Part shown: positions 35,330 through 48,100 of the stretch, piece by piece
Layout of the letters: the number at the start of each line of letters is the position of its first letter
Position numbering within the stretch: position 1 is the first letter of the stretch
From: Camellia lanceoleosa
Taxonomy: Eukaryota; Streptophyta; Magnoliopsida; Ericales; Theaceae
DNA length: 64,000 nucleotides
Reading direction: 5' to 3'
NCBI GenBank assembly: GCA_025200525.1
Contig: CM045758.1
Coordinates: forward strand, 163,801,040 to 163,865,039
The notes under the pieces: model-generated
Seen by the model: the letters and a program-made list of their open reading frames with translations, nothing else
Database searches by the model: none
Told to the model about the DNA's origin: nothing
Program-made: the position numbers and the translations under genes

Positions 35330-37704
35330 CTCGCATCGATTACCGATAAACCACTGAATTAGCTACTGGTTACTGATAAACTGAACTGATAATGACTGAT
35401 AATTGAATTAACTAAAGTACTGAATGGACTGATTAAAATCGAAACTGAAATTGAATATGTTTACCTATTATATTGCATTTCTATCTGTTTGATTGATTGA
35501 TTATCTGTTTGAGTGTATGTGTTTAAACTGTTAATTGGAGGCCTTATCGGCGACCGAATTAGGAACCGTTTAGTGTTTTGTAATCAGGAGAATATTTGTG
35601 ATTTAATGATATATTTATCTGAAAATTGATTAGGAATGATTAAATTAGATTTAAACGAGTTAATTACCAAGATTGACTTAATTACCACATTGCCATAGCT
35701 AGTGGACCTTTGTTTATTCAAATATATTGTGCCTTATTACATCTAGATCACCATTTGATCAGCCCTTTTCTTGCTCATAACCGACCAAACTAGAGAGAGT
35801 GAAGGAGAAGAGGGAGAGTTGGACTCAAATTGTTGAATTTGCTTAGAATTGAAGTATAATTGGCATAATCTAGCTTCCACACCTTGAAATTGACACTCTA
35901 GGTAAGGAAATCATCTTCCTCTTGTTGTCCTTAAGCTTCATCTTGCATGGTTCATGCTCAATTGTAGAATTAAGCCATGTTTGAGTGCAAATAGGTTGAT
36001 TCATGCTAGAATTCATGCATGCATGGCCATTTTGGTATATTTTGGAAGTTGAATTCATGGTAGATTGTACATGCATGCTCATGTTTCCAACAAAGTCCAT
36101 GTTTTCATTTTGTTTTCCAACTATTGAGCTCATTAGAGCAAGATTTGAACCTTGAATTTGGTTTAAAGTGCATGCATGTCATGTTTGCATGTTGTTCTTG
36201 AAAATTAGTTTGAAATTGAGTTTAATTGAAACATCCTTGGGCCTTGATTTCTTAAATTGAGCTTTAAAACGTGTTATTCTATATGTTTGAAAGAGTTTCC
36301 CAGAAAATGGGCCCAAGAGGATCGAGTTGAGGGCATCAAACTTGAGTTTTGAACTTGGAACACAAACTTGGATTTTCCAAATTTTTGATGTCCGCTCGAG
36401 CGGGGAAATTATGCTCCCAGCATTTTCTTCGACTTGTTTTACAGTCCGCTCGAGCGGAGTGTTTCACGCCCGAGCGGAGAAATCGCGCATCCAGCATCTT
36501 GCACCATTCATCAGTCCGCTCAAGCGGAGGAATGTACGCTCGAGCAGGGACCTTTGTTTGCTTGTCCGCTCGAGCGGGGAAACCTGCGCTCGAGCGGAGG
36601 CCCTGTTTCACTGAAAATTCTGAAACTGATTTCTGTGCACATTTTTGCATCCTCATCCCATCCTAGGCATTCCTAGGCCTAGTTTTAGACATCTTAATGA
36701 GGATTTAGACATAGAACCACACCGAAGAAATTTAGGGATTTAATTATCATCCTTCCCGACTGTTAAACTTAGTGTGTGTTCTATTTGTTAACTGTTTAGG
36801 GTTGGCTCTAGACGACTCTAGTCGCTATTAGTCCAATCTCTGTGAGTAACAGTTGTGTAAAGATATGTTCAAAATGGTTATCTTTTGAATACTGAACTGA
36901 ACTATTTATTGAACTGCTATTGTTTACTGAATGAATGTATGTCCTGTATTCTGAACTATATTGTGGCATCCTTAGCAATTACTGTTACTGTTATAGAGCT
37001 CTGTCGGGTTCCTTCTTGTGGAACCATATCACATCTTGATTGATGGCCATCATTCTTGATGGGTTCTGTTAAGACCCGTCCTTTTGGACCCTCTTGTTTA
37101 TAGGCTAATGGGTGTACCACATATGACTGATTGACTGAAATACTGAAAGACTGAAATACTGTTTAATGAACTGATTTCATTACTGTAAGGACATTCATTC
37201 ATAACCTCTTTACGCTTTATGTTATTCACTGGGCTTTAGCTCACTGTTTATATATATATATGTAGGTTCTCAGCAGCCAGACCGGAGCTAGGAGCGTGGG
37301 TTGGTCCCCAGTTTTGTCAAGCCAGCCTATGTGCCTCACTGCGAGGTTCCAAGTCGCCATGCTATGGCTTGGGGTGTTTTTATTGTGTCCACCTGTCTCT
37401 TCACTGTTTTGTACCATCAGATAGATCTGCTTCATGCTTTTATCAGATCTATCGAGGATTAGGTCCGTCTTCAATGTTTGTAAATGATTGTATAGATTGT
37501 ACTGTTTTGGACTGTATGAATGCATAAAAATGTTTTTGGCATACAGATTTTCACAGCTCAATGGACACTAGTTATCTACTGTATTGGCTTCCGCCAGGCC
37601 CTGTACTCTGTTTAACTATTTTACTGTTCAGCAGGCCTTCGGTAATCTCGGATTACTGACCAGTTACGGTGCTAAACCCATAGGGCCGGGTTTGGGTCGT
37701 GACA
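35330..37704 (+). mobile_element. Ty3/gypsy-type LTR, left end unclear
   Basis: The right end is GCCGGGTTTGGGTCGTGACA at 37704, typical of Tekay/Del-like LTRs, preceded by an R/U5-like stretch (GGTTCTCAGCAGCCAGACCG). I find no matching TG start or target duplication at the left, so it may be truncated. It contains the palindrome cluster at 36391-36599. No gene. Confidence 0.6.
36391..36599. repeat. Cluster of CCGCTCGAGCGG palindromes
   Basis: Three perfect 12-bp palindromes (36392-36403, 36446-36457 and 36566-36577) and four one- or two-mismatch or half copies (about 36468, 36516, 36536 and 36586) sit within 210 bp. Each is followed by purine-rich GGRRA. Confidence 0.95.
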
Positions 37705-38018
37705 CCTCTCTCCCTCTCTCTCTCTCTCCCTCTCCCTCTCCCTCACCCGTTTCACAGTTCAGACACGAGGAAGAAGAAGAAAAAAAAAAAAATTAAATCC
37801 GTGAAACGACGTCATTTCACGGATTAGGGGGATTCGGGGCCAAGATTTTCGAGTCACCAATCTTTTTTCAAAAATTAATATCTAAGTTTTAAAAAAAAAT
37901 GAAGTTCATCAAGAAATAAGAAATATCTACAAACAATTATCCAAATCTTCTTTAGTATAAAAATAAAAACTTTAAAGACCCAAAAAACCTAACAATGAAA
38001 ATGATAGTATAATTTTAT

Positions 38019-38488
38019 TGTTAATTTATGTAAATTAAAAAACAGTAAATACGCAGCGGATGAAAAGTATTTAGATCATACCTTTTAGCGATAGAACCTC
38101 GTGGGTAAATCACGTGCTTCCTGAATCTGATCAATCAACCCAGCAATGGGGTGATATTACAATAGTGAATATCACCCACACAAACCACAAAGGCAAATAG
38201 CTTGATCGTTGTTTTTGGGAGAGAGTCGAGAGAGGAGAGTCTGGGAAAAAGGTTATGGGTTAAAACCCCATAACGATATCGATATACGTATATTCAATAT
38301 CCGATTCAATATCGATATATAACCAAATATCTATCTTATCATATCAATTATATGATAGACATATATATATCTTGAATGGTTATCCAAATAAGTTTGAATT
38401 AAAATTCAAACTTACATGAATAAGATTCAAGAGGTTCATGCTCAAAAAGTTCAAAGGGCCATGCCACATGGGCGCCCAATTTCTAACA
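38019..38488 (-). mobile_element. Short copia-like solo LTR, 470 bp
   Basis: On the minus strand it starts TGTTAGAAATTGGGCGCCCA and ends AAATTAACA, with GCTGCGTATTTACTG near the end. ATTTTAT (7 bp) directly flanks both sides. Seven bases is longer than usual for copia and could be partly chance in AT-rich DNA. 37867-38018 holds nothing. Confidence 0.65.
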
Positions 38489-38650
38489 ATTTTATTTTTA
38501 GCTCACGAGAGTTTTGGAGGCTTGAACTAATCTTTTAATATATGCATTAACTAATTATTGGACCTAAATATTAAGGGTGACCCTAAAGGACAGTGGGGAA
38601 GGAAAATTTAAATAATTGATCCATTCCTTTAAATTTCGGGTAATGCTATA

Positions 38651-38879
38651 GTGTGCAACTTACACCTTACACCTTTTTGTGTTCACTTACACCTTACACT
38701 TACACCTTTTTTACCTTGCACGTACACCTTTTGTGTAAGTGGCACATGGTGTGCAACTTATACATTTCATTTATACCTTCCACTTATACTTACACCTTAC
38801 ACTTACACCTTACACTTACACCTTTTGTGTTAGTGGTACATGGTGTGCAACCCACTTACACCTTTTGTGGGTTGCACAC
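38651..38879. mobile_element. Small TIR element of CTTACACCTTACAC repeats
   Basis: GTGTGCAACTTACACC at the left and the complement GTGTGCAACCCACTTACACC at the right are inverted. The interior is built of CTTACACC, ACTTACACCTTTTGTGT and GTGGCACATGGTGTGCAAC repeats. Open frames across it are repeat artefacts. Confidence 0.6.
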
Positions 38880-41384
38880 CTAAGAAAACTCCTTAAATTT
38901 CGAATTCATAATTTTTTATATGGAATCAAACCTAATTGGTTAAAAGTGATGTGTAAGTCAATATATACATTCAAACAAAACCACAGTTCTTGAAAATCAA
39001 TGAAAAAATTCATTGTCTTCTCAAATTATCATACTTTTGTCATTTATCTCTTACACTATTAACATTAATTTACTTTTTCTCAAACTGTCAACTAAGTTAA
39101 TATTTTTACAAAATATCACAACTGCTGACACGTAAAAAAATATTTGTACATGCGATTTATTTAGTATAATTTTATCCAAAAAGCAGTAATTTATCACGAT
39201 TGATTGCATTTTGAGTGTTTATTGAATATTTATAAAACATTTTTTTTGTGTGTTTTATTATATTATTGAATTTTTGGTCTCTTTGTCTATTTTATCATCA
39301 TTGAGCAAACTAAATAAATACCCTCAATTCATAACGTGTGTGCTTACATATGTGATATTTTCTTTAAAATATTAACGTAATTAATATTTAAAATAAAGTG
39401 AAACGAGTGCAATGGTTTGAGAGAACAATTTTTATTTTTTTTTCAATATTCGTTAAATTATTCATATATATATATTGAATTATATATTGTGTTTTTCATT
39501 TTTAAGGATAGAAGATAGACAACAAGACATGGTGATGTGCCCCCCCTTGTCTTATTTTATCCTGTCATTCTCTTTTTTGGGCTTGCACATGCGGTACCTT
39601 CTTCTTACACAATTCATCATGTGTATTAATGTTATGTTGATATTCATAGATACTTGTATCTTCATGGTCCTTGTAGTATTAAACAAAGTTGGCCTAGTCA
39701 TGCCATAAATTGATCTTGTTAAGTTGCGGTCTCTGATTTATGTTTTTCAGTACACCAACCAACCGTTCCAGTTCTGCCTTTGTGGGTAGAAATCAGTGTG
39801 TTTGGTTTTAATTTTTTAAATTTTATTTTTTAAAAATTAATTTTTTTAGTTTTCGTGTTTTTATTTTTATTTTTAGTGAATATTTTTTAAAATTTAAGTA
39901 ATTTTTTTACTTTTTTAGATACACCTTACTTAGATGTATCTAAATAGTAAAATATTTGTGAAAAAATATTTTAAAAATTAATAAATACATAAAAATATGA
40001 AAAGGTATTGAATTTTCGGGTTTTTTTTTGTTTGTATTTTTTGGTATTTAATGTATTTTTTAAAGATTTTTTCATAGATATTATACCATTCAAGTGTATT
40101 TATGTTAGGTGTGTCTAATTTTTTAAAAAAAATTGCTTAAAATATTAAAAAAATTCATTGAAAATATTAAAATACAAAAAATAAAAATGTAAAATGTAAA
40201 ATGTAAAATTTTTTGAAAGCTATTTTTTAAAAACTGGAACCAAACAAATAGTATTGCCCAAGGTGAAGTTTGGCAATTTTTGTTTGGGATAACTAAATAA
40301 TTTATCACTGAAAGATGGGGGCAAAAAATTACTAGTCACTCGCACACCATAATCGACATAAACTAACAATTGGAGGCCCCCCTAGTCCCTCTATATTGCT
40401 GCTCCACACCTTTTTTCCTCAATTTTTTTTAGGTGCAAGTGTACTCGGCACTTGTCACTTGTATTGAGCACACATTGCGCTTGCTTACAAGTAACACTTG
40501 TATTTACAAAAATAAAAAATAAAAAATAATAATAAAAAAGTAAGAAACGGGGTGCAAGCTGTAGTAGGAAAGGGCTTAGGGGTCCTGTTGGCTAGGATTT
40601 GGGTTGATTAAGGGGTTTTTTGAGAAGTAAGTTATAATCCACTTCTCATATTATAACCTACTTTCCCCTCTCACAAAAAACTAATTATAATCATTTTTTA
40701 ACTAAAAAATTGATTATAACCATATTTTTAAAATAGCTCTATGGTGTTTGATAGGAATGAAAAAAGACATGGATAGAGATGAGTGGGGTGAGGTAGCTGC
40801 GGAAATGGGTGGGGAAAGAGTTTGGAGTAGGAGAAGAGGGTAAGAGAGAGGCTAGGGTTGATCAGTAAATGATTGGAGGATGGTCGAGTGGTGACCAACG
40901 ACCAAAGCTGCTGGCCAGAGTTGTAGATGAAAAACAATGAAGAAATGGAAAGAAGAGAAAAAGAAGTGGGTATTTTGGTAAATTGATAAGGTGATTTCTA
41001 CTTCTTGCTTAAATTTTCAACTTCTATTGCAATTGTAATTTTCAAAAAGGTCTCGCTAGCCTGTAAAACGTTGTTCCCCTTGTTTTTTTAGTAAATTTAA
41101 TTATTTTTTATTTTAGAATTTAGAAATCTAATGCATTTGGTAATTAATGCCTTTTTTTACGAGGTATTTTGAATTTTTTTTTTTTTTGTGATAAATTATT
41201 ATATTATCCTTATAACGTTGTGGAGTCCTTTTAGGTGTACTTATAATTTTTGGCAATATCTAATCGTTTTCTCCCAAATTTACCAGGCAAGTTACTTTAA
41301 AAATATATATACATATTAGTCATCTCAAACTGACTTATTTGCTTTTGATGTTATTAGCCAAAAAACTAAGGGTTGTTTGAGATA
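38880..41384. other. AT-rich gap with possible small element
   Basis: No gene is supported. A TTTGGTTTTAATTTTTTAAA start near 39798 and a complementary TTTAAAAACTGGAACCAAAC near 40225-40250 suggest a diverged hAT-like MITE. 40440-40510 has repeated CACTTGT words. 40740-40960 is GA-rich. Confidence 0.4.
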
Positions 41385-42612
41385 ATTTAAATAGGGAAAA
41401 TCGGTTTAAGGTCCCTATCCAATTTTTAGTAATGGATTAGGTCCATAATGTGTTCTTTTGTAACCTAAGGTCCCTCAATGTTATTTTAGAGTGTAAAATA
41501 CCTGTCTTACCCTTGTTTATAATATACGTTGTTTTGAATTTGGCAGCTAAAGATCATATTGATATTTTGTGGGAGATTATGTGAGGATAAACTTGACGAT
41601 TCAGATTTTTGTAGAGATTTTCTAGGATTTTTGTAGGTGTTGAAATCCTGTTCGTTGTTTGTAGGTGTTGAAATCCTGTACAAGTTGAAATCATATTCGT
41701 TGTTTGTAGGTGTTGATCGATCGTGTAGGAGTTGAAATCTGGTTCATTGTGTTTGATTTGATTTCATGTGAAGTTGAATTAGATAAGTTTTCAATTTTTG
41801 ATTTGATTTGATCGTGTAGGTGTTGAATTAGGTTTTTGTTTTTAGTTTTGATCAATGTGAGAGAGATGAACTCAGTGTAGTTATTTTTTATTTTTGAAGT
41901 TAATTTTTCATTATCTATTATTGATGAATTTTCGATGGAGTTGATTTTGATTTTTGGAGTTGCTTTTTTACTCTCTGTCAACATGCTTATGAGTTGCTTT
42001 TTGGTGCTCTGTTTTTCTGCGTTTTTGTGCTCTGTTTTTTGTTCACTTTATATTTTTTGTGTAGTGTAGAAAAAATTGCAGGTTTGTTACTATAATTGAA
42101 CTCAAATCACAGAGAAAATTGTAAGCTTGTAGTGCAGTGAAATTCACAGAGAAAATTGTAAGTAGGCAGAGAAATTTACAGACATAGCAATAGAGTAGTA
42201 AGTGTTTTGTTTTTTTTTTTTTTAATTTTTTGAATTGAATGTTTTGTGAACATAACAGATCTTCTCTGTGATTTTTTTATGTACTTGTGTTTAATAAATT
42301 TTTGTCTCTTGATGTTCATGTGTTTTTGTTTTTGTTATATTGAAAGTGAATATAAGTTTACAAATTTCTCTGGACTTTTCTTTGTAGTCCAGAGAAAATC
42401 ATATGATTGTATTACAAATGATAAGTATTACAAATTTTTCTGGACTTATATGTTGTGTTTTTATATGTTTGCACTTTTTCAAAGTTTTCTGATATGTTTT
42501 CTTTGCACTTTTTTTTTTTTTTTGCACTATTCATGTTTCTGGACTTTTCTTTGTAGTATAGAGAAAATCGTAGGTTTGTTATTATAATCCATTGAAAATG
42601 ACAGAGAAACTG

Positions 42613-42816
42613 TTAATCTTGTAGTTGAGTGAAAATCACCCTTAAAGTTGGTGTCTTGATCTTGATGCTTATTGCTTCTTCAACTTGGACTTGTTTTTTT
42701 TGTGGTGTTCTGGTGCTGCTATTGTGTTTTGATCTAAGATCATAAGACGCAGACACAGAGACTTTTGGTTTCTTTTTCGGGGTTTCTGGGGTTGTGCTGC
42801 TTCTGCGCTTTGCCAT
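42613..42816 (-). CDS. Small basic frame in MULE-2, unknown
   Basis: A 67-residue frame starting MAKRRSSTTPETPKKKPKV, Lys/Arg/Ser/Thr-rich, bordered by motif-rich non-coding DNA. MULE-1 has a basic low-complexity segment in the N-terminal half of its ULP1 gene, and this frame lies on the strand where a ULP1 gene would be in MULE-2, so it may be the first exon of such a gene. I cannot show homology. Confidence 0.3.
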   Translation of the reverse strand: MAKRRSSTTPETPKKKPKVSVSASYDLRSKHNSSTRTPQKKQVQVEEAISIKIKTPTLRVIFTQLQD

Positions 42817-43945
42817 TTCTATAGAATGAAAACATAAACATTAAATCCCAGAGAAAATTACAAGGTAGCAATGATTACACAACAGAGAAAATTACAAGGT
42901 AGTAACATAAACATGATAGAGAAAATTACACAACAGATAAATTTTTGAGGAAATGGAGCATTGAACAAAATAAATATGCCAGAGAAAATTAGACATAAAC
43001 ATAATGTGGCTGGAGAAAATTATAAATGCTGCCAGAGAAAATTAGACACATAAGTAAGAAAAGTAATTTGGCCAGAGAAAATTATAAATGCCAGAGAAAA
43101 TTAGACACACCAATAGAGTAGTAAGCCACAGATAATTTGCTTGAGAAAATAATGAAGAAACATAAACATGCCAAATAAAATTACACAATAGAGAAACACA
43201 AATGTAGCAAGCCAGAGAAATTAACAAAAACAAGAACACAAGAAGCTTCAATAAGAAGCCCCAAATGCACAGAAAGCAGTTCAATTTTGACAGTTTGAAG
43301 GAAAGCAACCCATCATCAGTTGGAAGTAAAGAAATTCTGGACTTCCAAAGAATTTCTCTGGATTCAACCAAGAGAAAATTCAAATTTCTCTGGTCCAGAA
43401 AACTCTGATTTGATCAATTTGTCTTTGGTTTTGCTGCTGCTGATTCAATCACAATTTCCTGCACAAACAAATTAATAGTTCTTCTATAAGTTTGTGATAG
43501 ATTTTCTTTAAACTTAATGTTATGAATTTCTTTGAGTTGAATCCAGAGAAAATTCAAATTTCTCTGGATCACTTTAAGCCTTTCTTTACTGCTGCATCTT
43601 CCTCAAGCTTCTTTTTCCAATATTCTTTAAGTAGGAGTCTAAATATTGCTTTTCCAGAAATAACTCCAATTCTACTAAATCCAAAAAATCAAAAGACGTT
43701 ATATTCAATACTCAGAGAAATTTTGAACCTGAAGATGTTATATTCAACACTGGATATATATATGTGCTGAGATTGTATATATATATGTACATATCATGTA
43801 TATATATATATATGTTTGCAACCATAGATAAGATAACGAAGAGTGACTGTTTGATTATGGTTGCAAATGGTCTTAATTGATTAATTATCATATACATACT
43901 AGTCAAGACAGTAAGCAACAGATTGTATATATATATGTATGTATC

Positions 43946-44705
43946 TGTTGGCTTTTTGGCTTTTCAAAGGGTAAATTTGTAAATGCGAGCGTGCCAGCAA
44001 GGATCAATCAGTCCTTACAGAAATTATAATTGCCAATCAATTATCAGGCGACTATGTTTTAGTTCTTTCAGCCTCAATGAAGAGGACTTTTACTGGTGGC
44101 TTGACTTTTATGAGAAATTAAGAGAAATGACAAGTAATATTAAGAGCAATTGAAGTATTTCATTAACATAAACACTTACAATTGTCCAAACTCAGCCTTG
44201 AGGAAGTTTACAGCAACGGTTTACTTGAATCTACTTGAAAACTACTCCTATGAATTGAAGTACAAAGGTGTATTTAAAGAACAAGTATTTAAAGTACAGG
44301 AAAGGTAAACCGAAAGGAAAAATACTAAGTAAAACCGGTTTATCCGATCCGAGTCCGGGGTCTTTTCCGAACTTCGCTATTTATACTTGTTAGGATGACC
44401 TTCGAACTACACTTCAACCGCCGAATCGCTTCCTCCATGATCGCGATCATGTTACCTTAGAAATAGTTCCACTATGCCATCACCGCAGCTAGACTTCCTC
44501 CTGCTTTCAATTTGAATAAAGGTAACCGCTGAAGCCACGCCACCTTGTATCTCATTCCCGATCTAGTGCTACTCGCACCACTTGAGAACCAATACTTATT
44601 GCCACGGTACGATTGAGATTTAAGATTAAAATCATTTCCCAATAATACCCTCATCCCGCCACGCTGTCGAATTGTAATTGGCTTTTACAAAATATGTAGC
44701 CAATA
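43946..44705 (-). repeat. 3' LTR of the Tat element
   Basis: Near-identical to 58430-59188 apart from point changes and small indels (for example GCGAGCGTGCCAGCAAGG against GCGAAAGAAGG). Its inner end reads GCCAATA instead of GCCAACA. No clear polypurine tract adjoins it. Confidence 0.9.
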
Positions 44706-45159
44706 TTATTCTCGCACTAATATACCCAATACTTGGAAATATTAGTGAATCAAAAACTTTTCCTCGCTTTTTGAACGCGCACGTAACCTATGTTCAGTGA
44801 ACACAACCGCCACCTATTTTGGTGATCATTTGCATTAACCCTTAACTTTGTTGGACGCCCAATACCTTCAAGATTCGAACGGATCATGACTCAATCACCT
44901 TCTCACTCTAACGATCGAGCATACGAAGAGCCATTGAGTAATGCTATTTCTAAAGAATCTCCACGCATTTATTAGCTACCTTTACCCGCCTTTCTATATC
45001 CAGTCATGGAAGCTTTCGCGGATTATCAACCTTGACTATTTAACACATTGCCCTCAATCCTTCGCCATTTAACTTGTCGATACAAGAAGTTCTTCCTCTA
45101 AATTCTCCTCACACTTTGAACAAACAACTTTCAAGCCTTTGCTTCAACAAATTGCAAAC

Positions 45160-48100
45160 ATGGCATTAGGAAATTCTTCTTCACAACCTTCGCTGGGATG
45201 AAGCTTCATCTTCGGGTGACGAATCGGTCCGCTCCTCGAGTCCGGGACTTGAGGGAACGGATCAATCATCATTTTATTGAGTTTATCGAATTCTTGATTT
45301 TCCTTCCGACGCCGAAGCTCGGTGGTTTATCCTTACGTGCCCATCGACTTTCGACGCAGCTTTAGAAGAGAATTTGCTTGTAGCTTGGTATACATCCTCC
45401 ATGCCCACAGAGCAATGCACTCGCCTGTTTGGAAGAAACACAAGGATATACCCTTCATTCTTAGCCAAGAAAGCATGATTTGTTCTTCCGACCGCTTGGC
45501 TATATTAATGCCTTTGTTCCTTCCATCCTCAGATTATCTCCCCCAACCGTTTACCACTTCTTCTTTCTCCATCTTCAAATAGAAGCATCCACACCTTCTT
45601 CATCCTTCGAAATAGAAGCATCCGCACCTTCTCCATCCCCTAGACTAGAGGCATCCACATCTTCTTTTTCTTTTGAAGCAGAACCATCTACTCCTTCTCC
45701 TCCTCCCACTCTTTCTTGGATAGAGAAGTTAAAGCTTACTCTTCCAATGGACAAAACCTTCCCCCCTTACAAACATCCATCATCTCCAACTCCATCTGAA
45801 CGGAAAGAAGCCCAACTTCTGCTTGCAGCTTTTTCTCACCTACCCTTTAATGTTCTTGAGGATGACATTCCTCTTAAGAATTTCCAATGGGCCTGTGATA
45901 TTCTGACCAGGGGCCATATCCTTAATCCTATCGCCCAAGCAGAACTTCACTTTCCTCGATCAACTTCCAAGATTCTCCATTGGCATCGAAATTCCAAAGT
46001 CACCACTCGCCTTTTTGGATCAACTTTCATCCCTTCAATTCATGCTCAATACGGCGTAAAACTTCATTGAAGACTTTGAAGACTTCAAGAATAAGGATTC
46101 TCGTGATATTGGGATGATTTAGTTATAGATGAGTTGGAACAAAAATCGAGGAGGAGGCTTTCAAGCAAAGGTCAAGAGTCAGATATGAAGTGAGAGCACA
46201 TCAACTCATGCACCAACTTTGGAAGAGTTGGAAGACATAATAAAGAAAGAACAAATATTCATTGATCATTGTAGGACGAAATTTCATGATCTTGTAATTT
46301 ATTCTATTCCTTATTTTTACAAACTTGAATTTGTACCAAAATAAGATTATTTAATGTAATTGTCTTGGCTCTAATGAAAAGCAAAGTCTTCTCAGATTTG
46401 ACATTGTTTGACTCTGTTTCTTCTTACTTTAAAAGCCAACTTACAACCTTAAATTAAATAATCTCATCCTTCGAATTTGGACTTACTTGTCTTTAATGAA
46501 ACACTAAAAGAAACCAATATGTCTTTTTCCAACTTATGGAGTAAAAATTGACAATTTTGGTCAATATTATCTAAAAATAGTGTTTCGAACTTAACAACTT
46601 TACTTTTCAAAGCTAATTATAACCAATGCATGGTCATAGCTATTATAGTCAATCAATTTTAAATTGACCACTTCTTGTTTTAAAAAGTAGCTTGTGCTGT
46701 CCTAATTCAATGGACAATCTCCCTTTGTAAAAACCAATGTTTGGTTTCTAAGCTTTGCTTTAAAGATCATTACTTTCAATAATGTTCCTCAAACAGTCTT
46801 TAAACCTTTTGAAATAAACCAATACTCAAGCATCTTAACTTCTATCAAACCAATACTAAGCATCTTAACTTCGAATCATGTAGCATACTAAGCCAGATTC
46901 TCAGATTTCAAAGCCATTCTTATTTGATTTCTTGAGCCAAAATTGGCTTCAAGCCAAATATTATTCTTCGTCGACATCAACATTCGTAATGTGTTTTTCC
47001 CCAAAACTATCACTATTGGAAGAGTCTCCTCATACTCATACTTTCAAGACATAACGCAATATATTTTTCGACATAAAAGCCTTTTAAAAGCCCCTTTGCT
47101 TTGTATTCAAATCACTTGCTCTTTTGGCGACAAACCCTACCGATCTCTCGTTAAACCCTCTTCCTTACTACTCGCCATCAATGGATCCTTCCTCACTAAA
47201 AGTGCTTTCAAGCGATCGTGTCACCCTACCATGGCTTTAAAGCGATGTATTGATGAAGAAATCACCAAACTTTCATCCGTGAGCAAAGCCACATAGATGG
47301 ACGCCTTTTCGCACTTCGTCATAGTAACAAACAGAATACGCCCTGGCCCTATTTTTAGGAAGCTCTCGCTCAACTTGCGCCCTATATCCTCGCTTGAGGA
47401 CCATTTCCTTCTTTACGAAGGGCTTGATTGGGGCAACTGGAGAGTGAATCGCCCTCACCGCTGTTTGGCCGACAATAAGGACCGAATGGGAAGAATGGTA
47501 TGACAGAGTTGTTCTGCGAGAGAAGATGACCCACAGTGAACTCTCAGATTCTTGATGCCCTTCGCCTTTCCAGTTCATTATTCTCAAGACCCTTTCTTGA
47601 TACTCGCCTTTATGTTTCGAATATGTCTTTTAATTTCTTCCAATTTCATGCGGCATGATGGCCCCCACCGCTCTTGATATTTGCCATCTCTTAGGGCTTT
47701 CCATGGTTCTCCATTTACTCCCAACTACCTGCACCTTCCCATTAAGTTTTCTTCCTTCCTTAAACTCCTCTTATAGTGACTTTGTAAAGTCCGAGAATAA
47801 AAGGAAGGTCCTGTGAGGGACAGAGAGTCGCTTTTTATTTTGTATTGGTTATGCAAATTCTCTTTTGCACCTCATCTCAGAGGATTATGCTCGAGTTTGT
47901 TCCACTCATGGCGCTTTGTCTTGAAAAAACACATAGCTCTTGCTCCTTATCTTTTAGGTCATGTCTACAGAGTCTGCTCCCAATTTTGTGAGAAACCTCT
48001 TGATGCTAACCAAGGAGGTCCCTTCGGTGCTTCAACTTTGGCTCTTCGCTTATTTCAATCGACTTACACCCCAAATGTCCGAAATTTCTTGTTCAAGATC

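Larger units (their letters stand above)
35021..37866. mobile_element. TIR-flanked element containing an LTR
   Basis: The left arm (GATTGGTAGCTCGAAT, GGCCCCTCCGAATCCCCC, ACGACGTCGTTT, poly-T) is mirrored on the right (complement: GATTGGTGACTCGAAA, GGCCCCGAATCCCCCT, TGACGTCGTTTC, poly-T). GAAGAAGGAGG-type purine runs follow inside both arms. The middle is mostly the LTR at 35330-37704. 34666-35020 outside it is AT-rich without features. Confidence 0.5.

Noticed and set aside
36336..36676. Ala/Arg-rich frames on both strands
   Set aside because: They arise from the CCGCTCGAGCGG palindrome repeats, which read alike on either strand.
42913..43720. CRISPR-like spaced repeats (AGAGAAAATT)
   Set aside because: Spacing is irregular, both orientations occur and the setting is a plant MULE; this is a dispersed motif, not an array.
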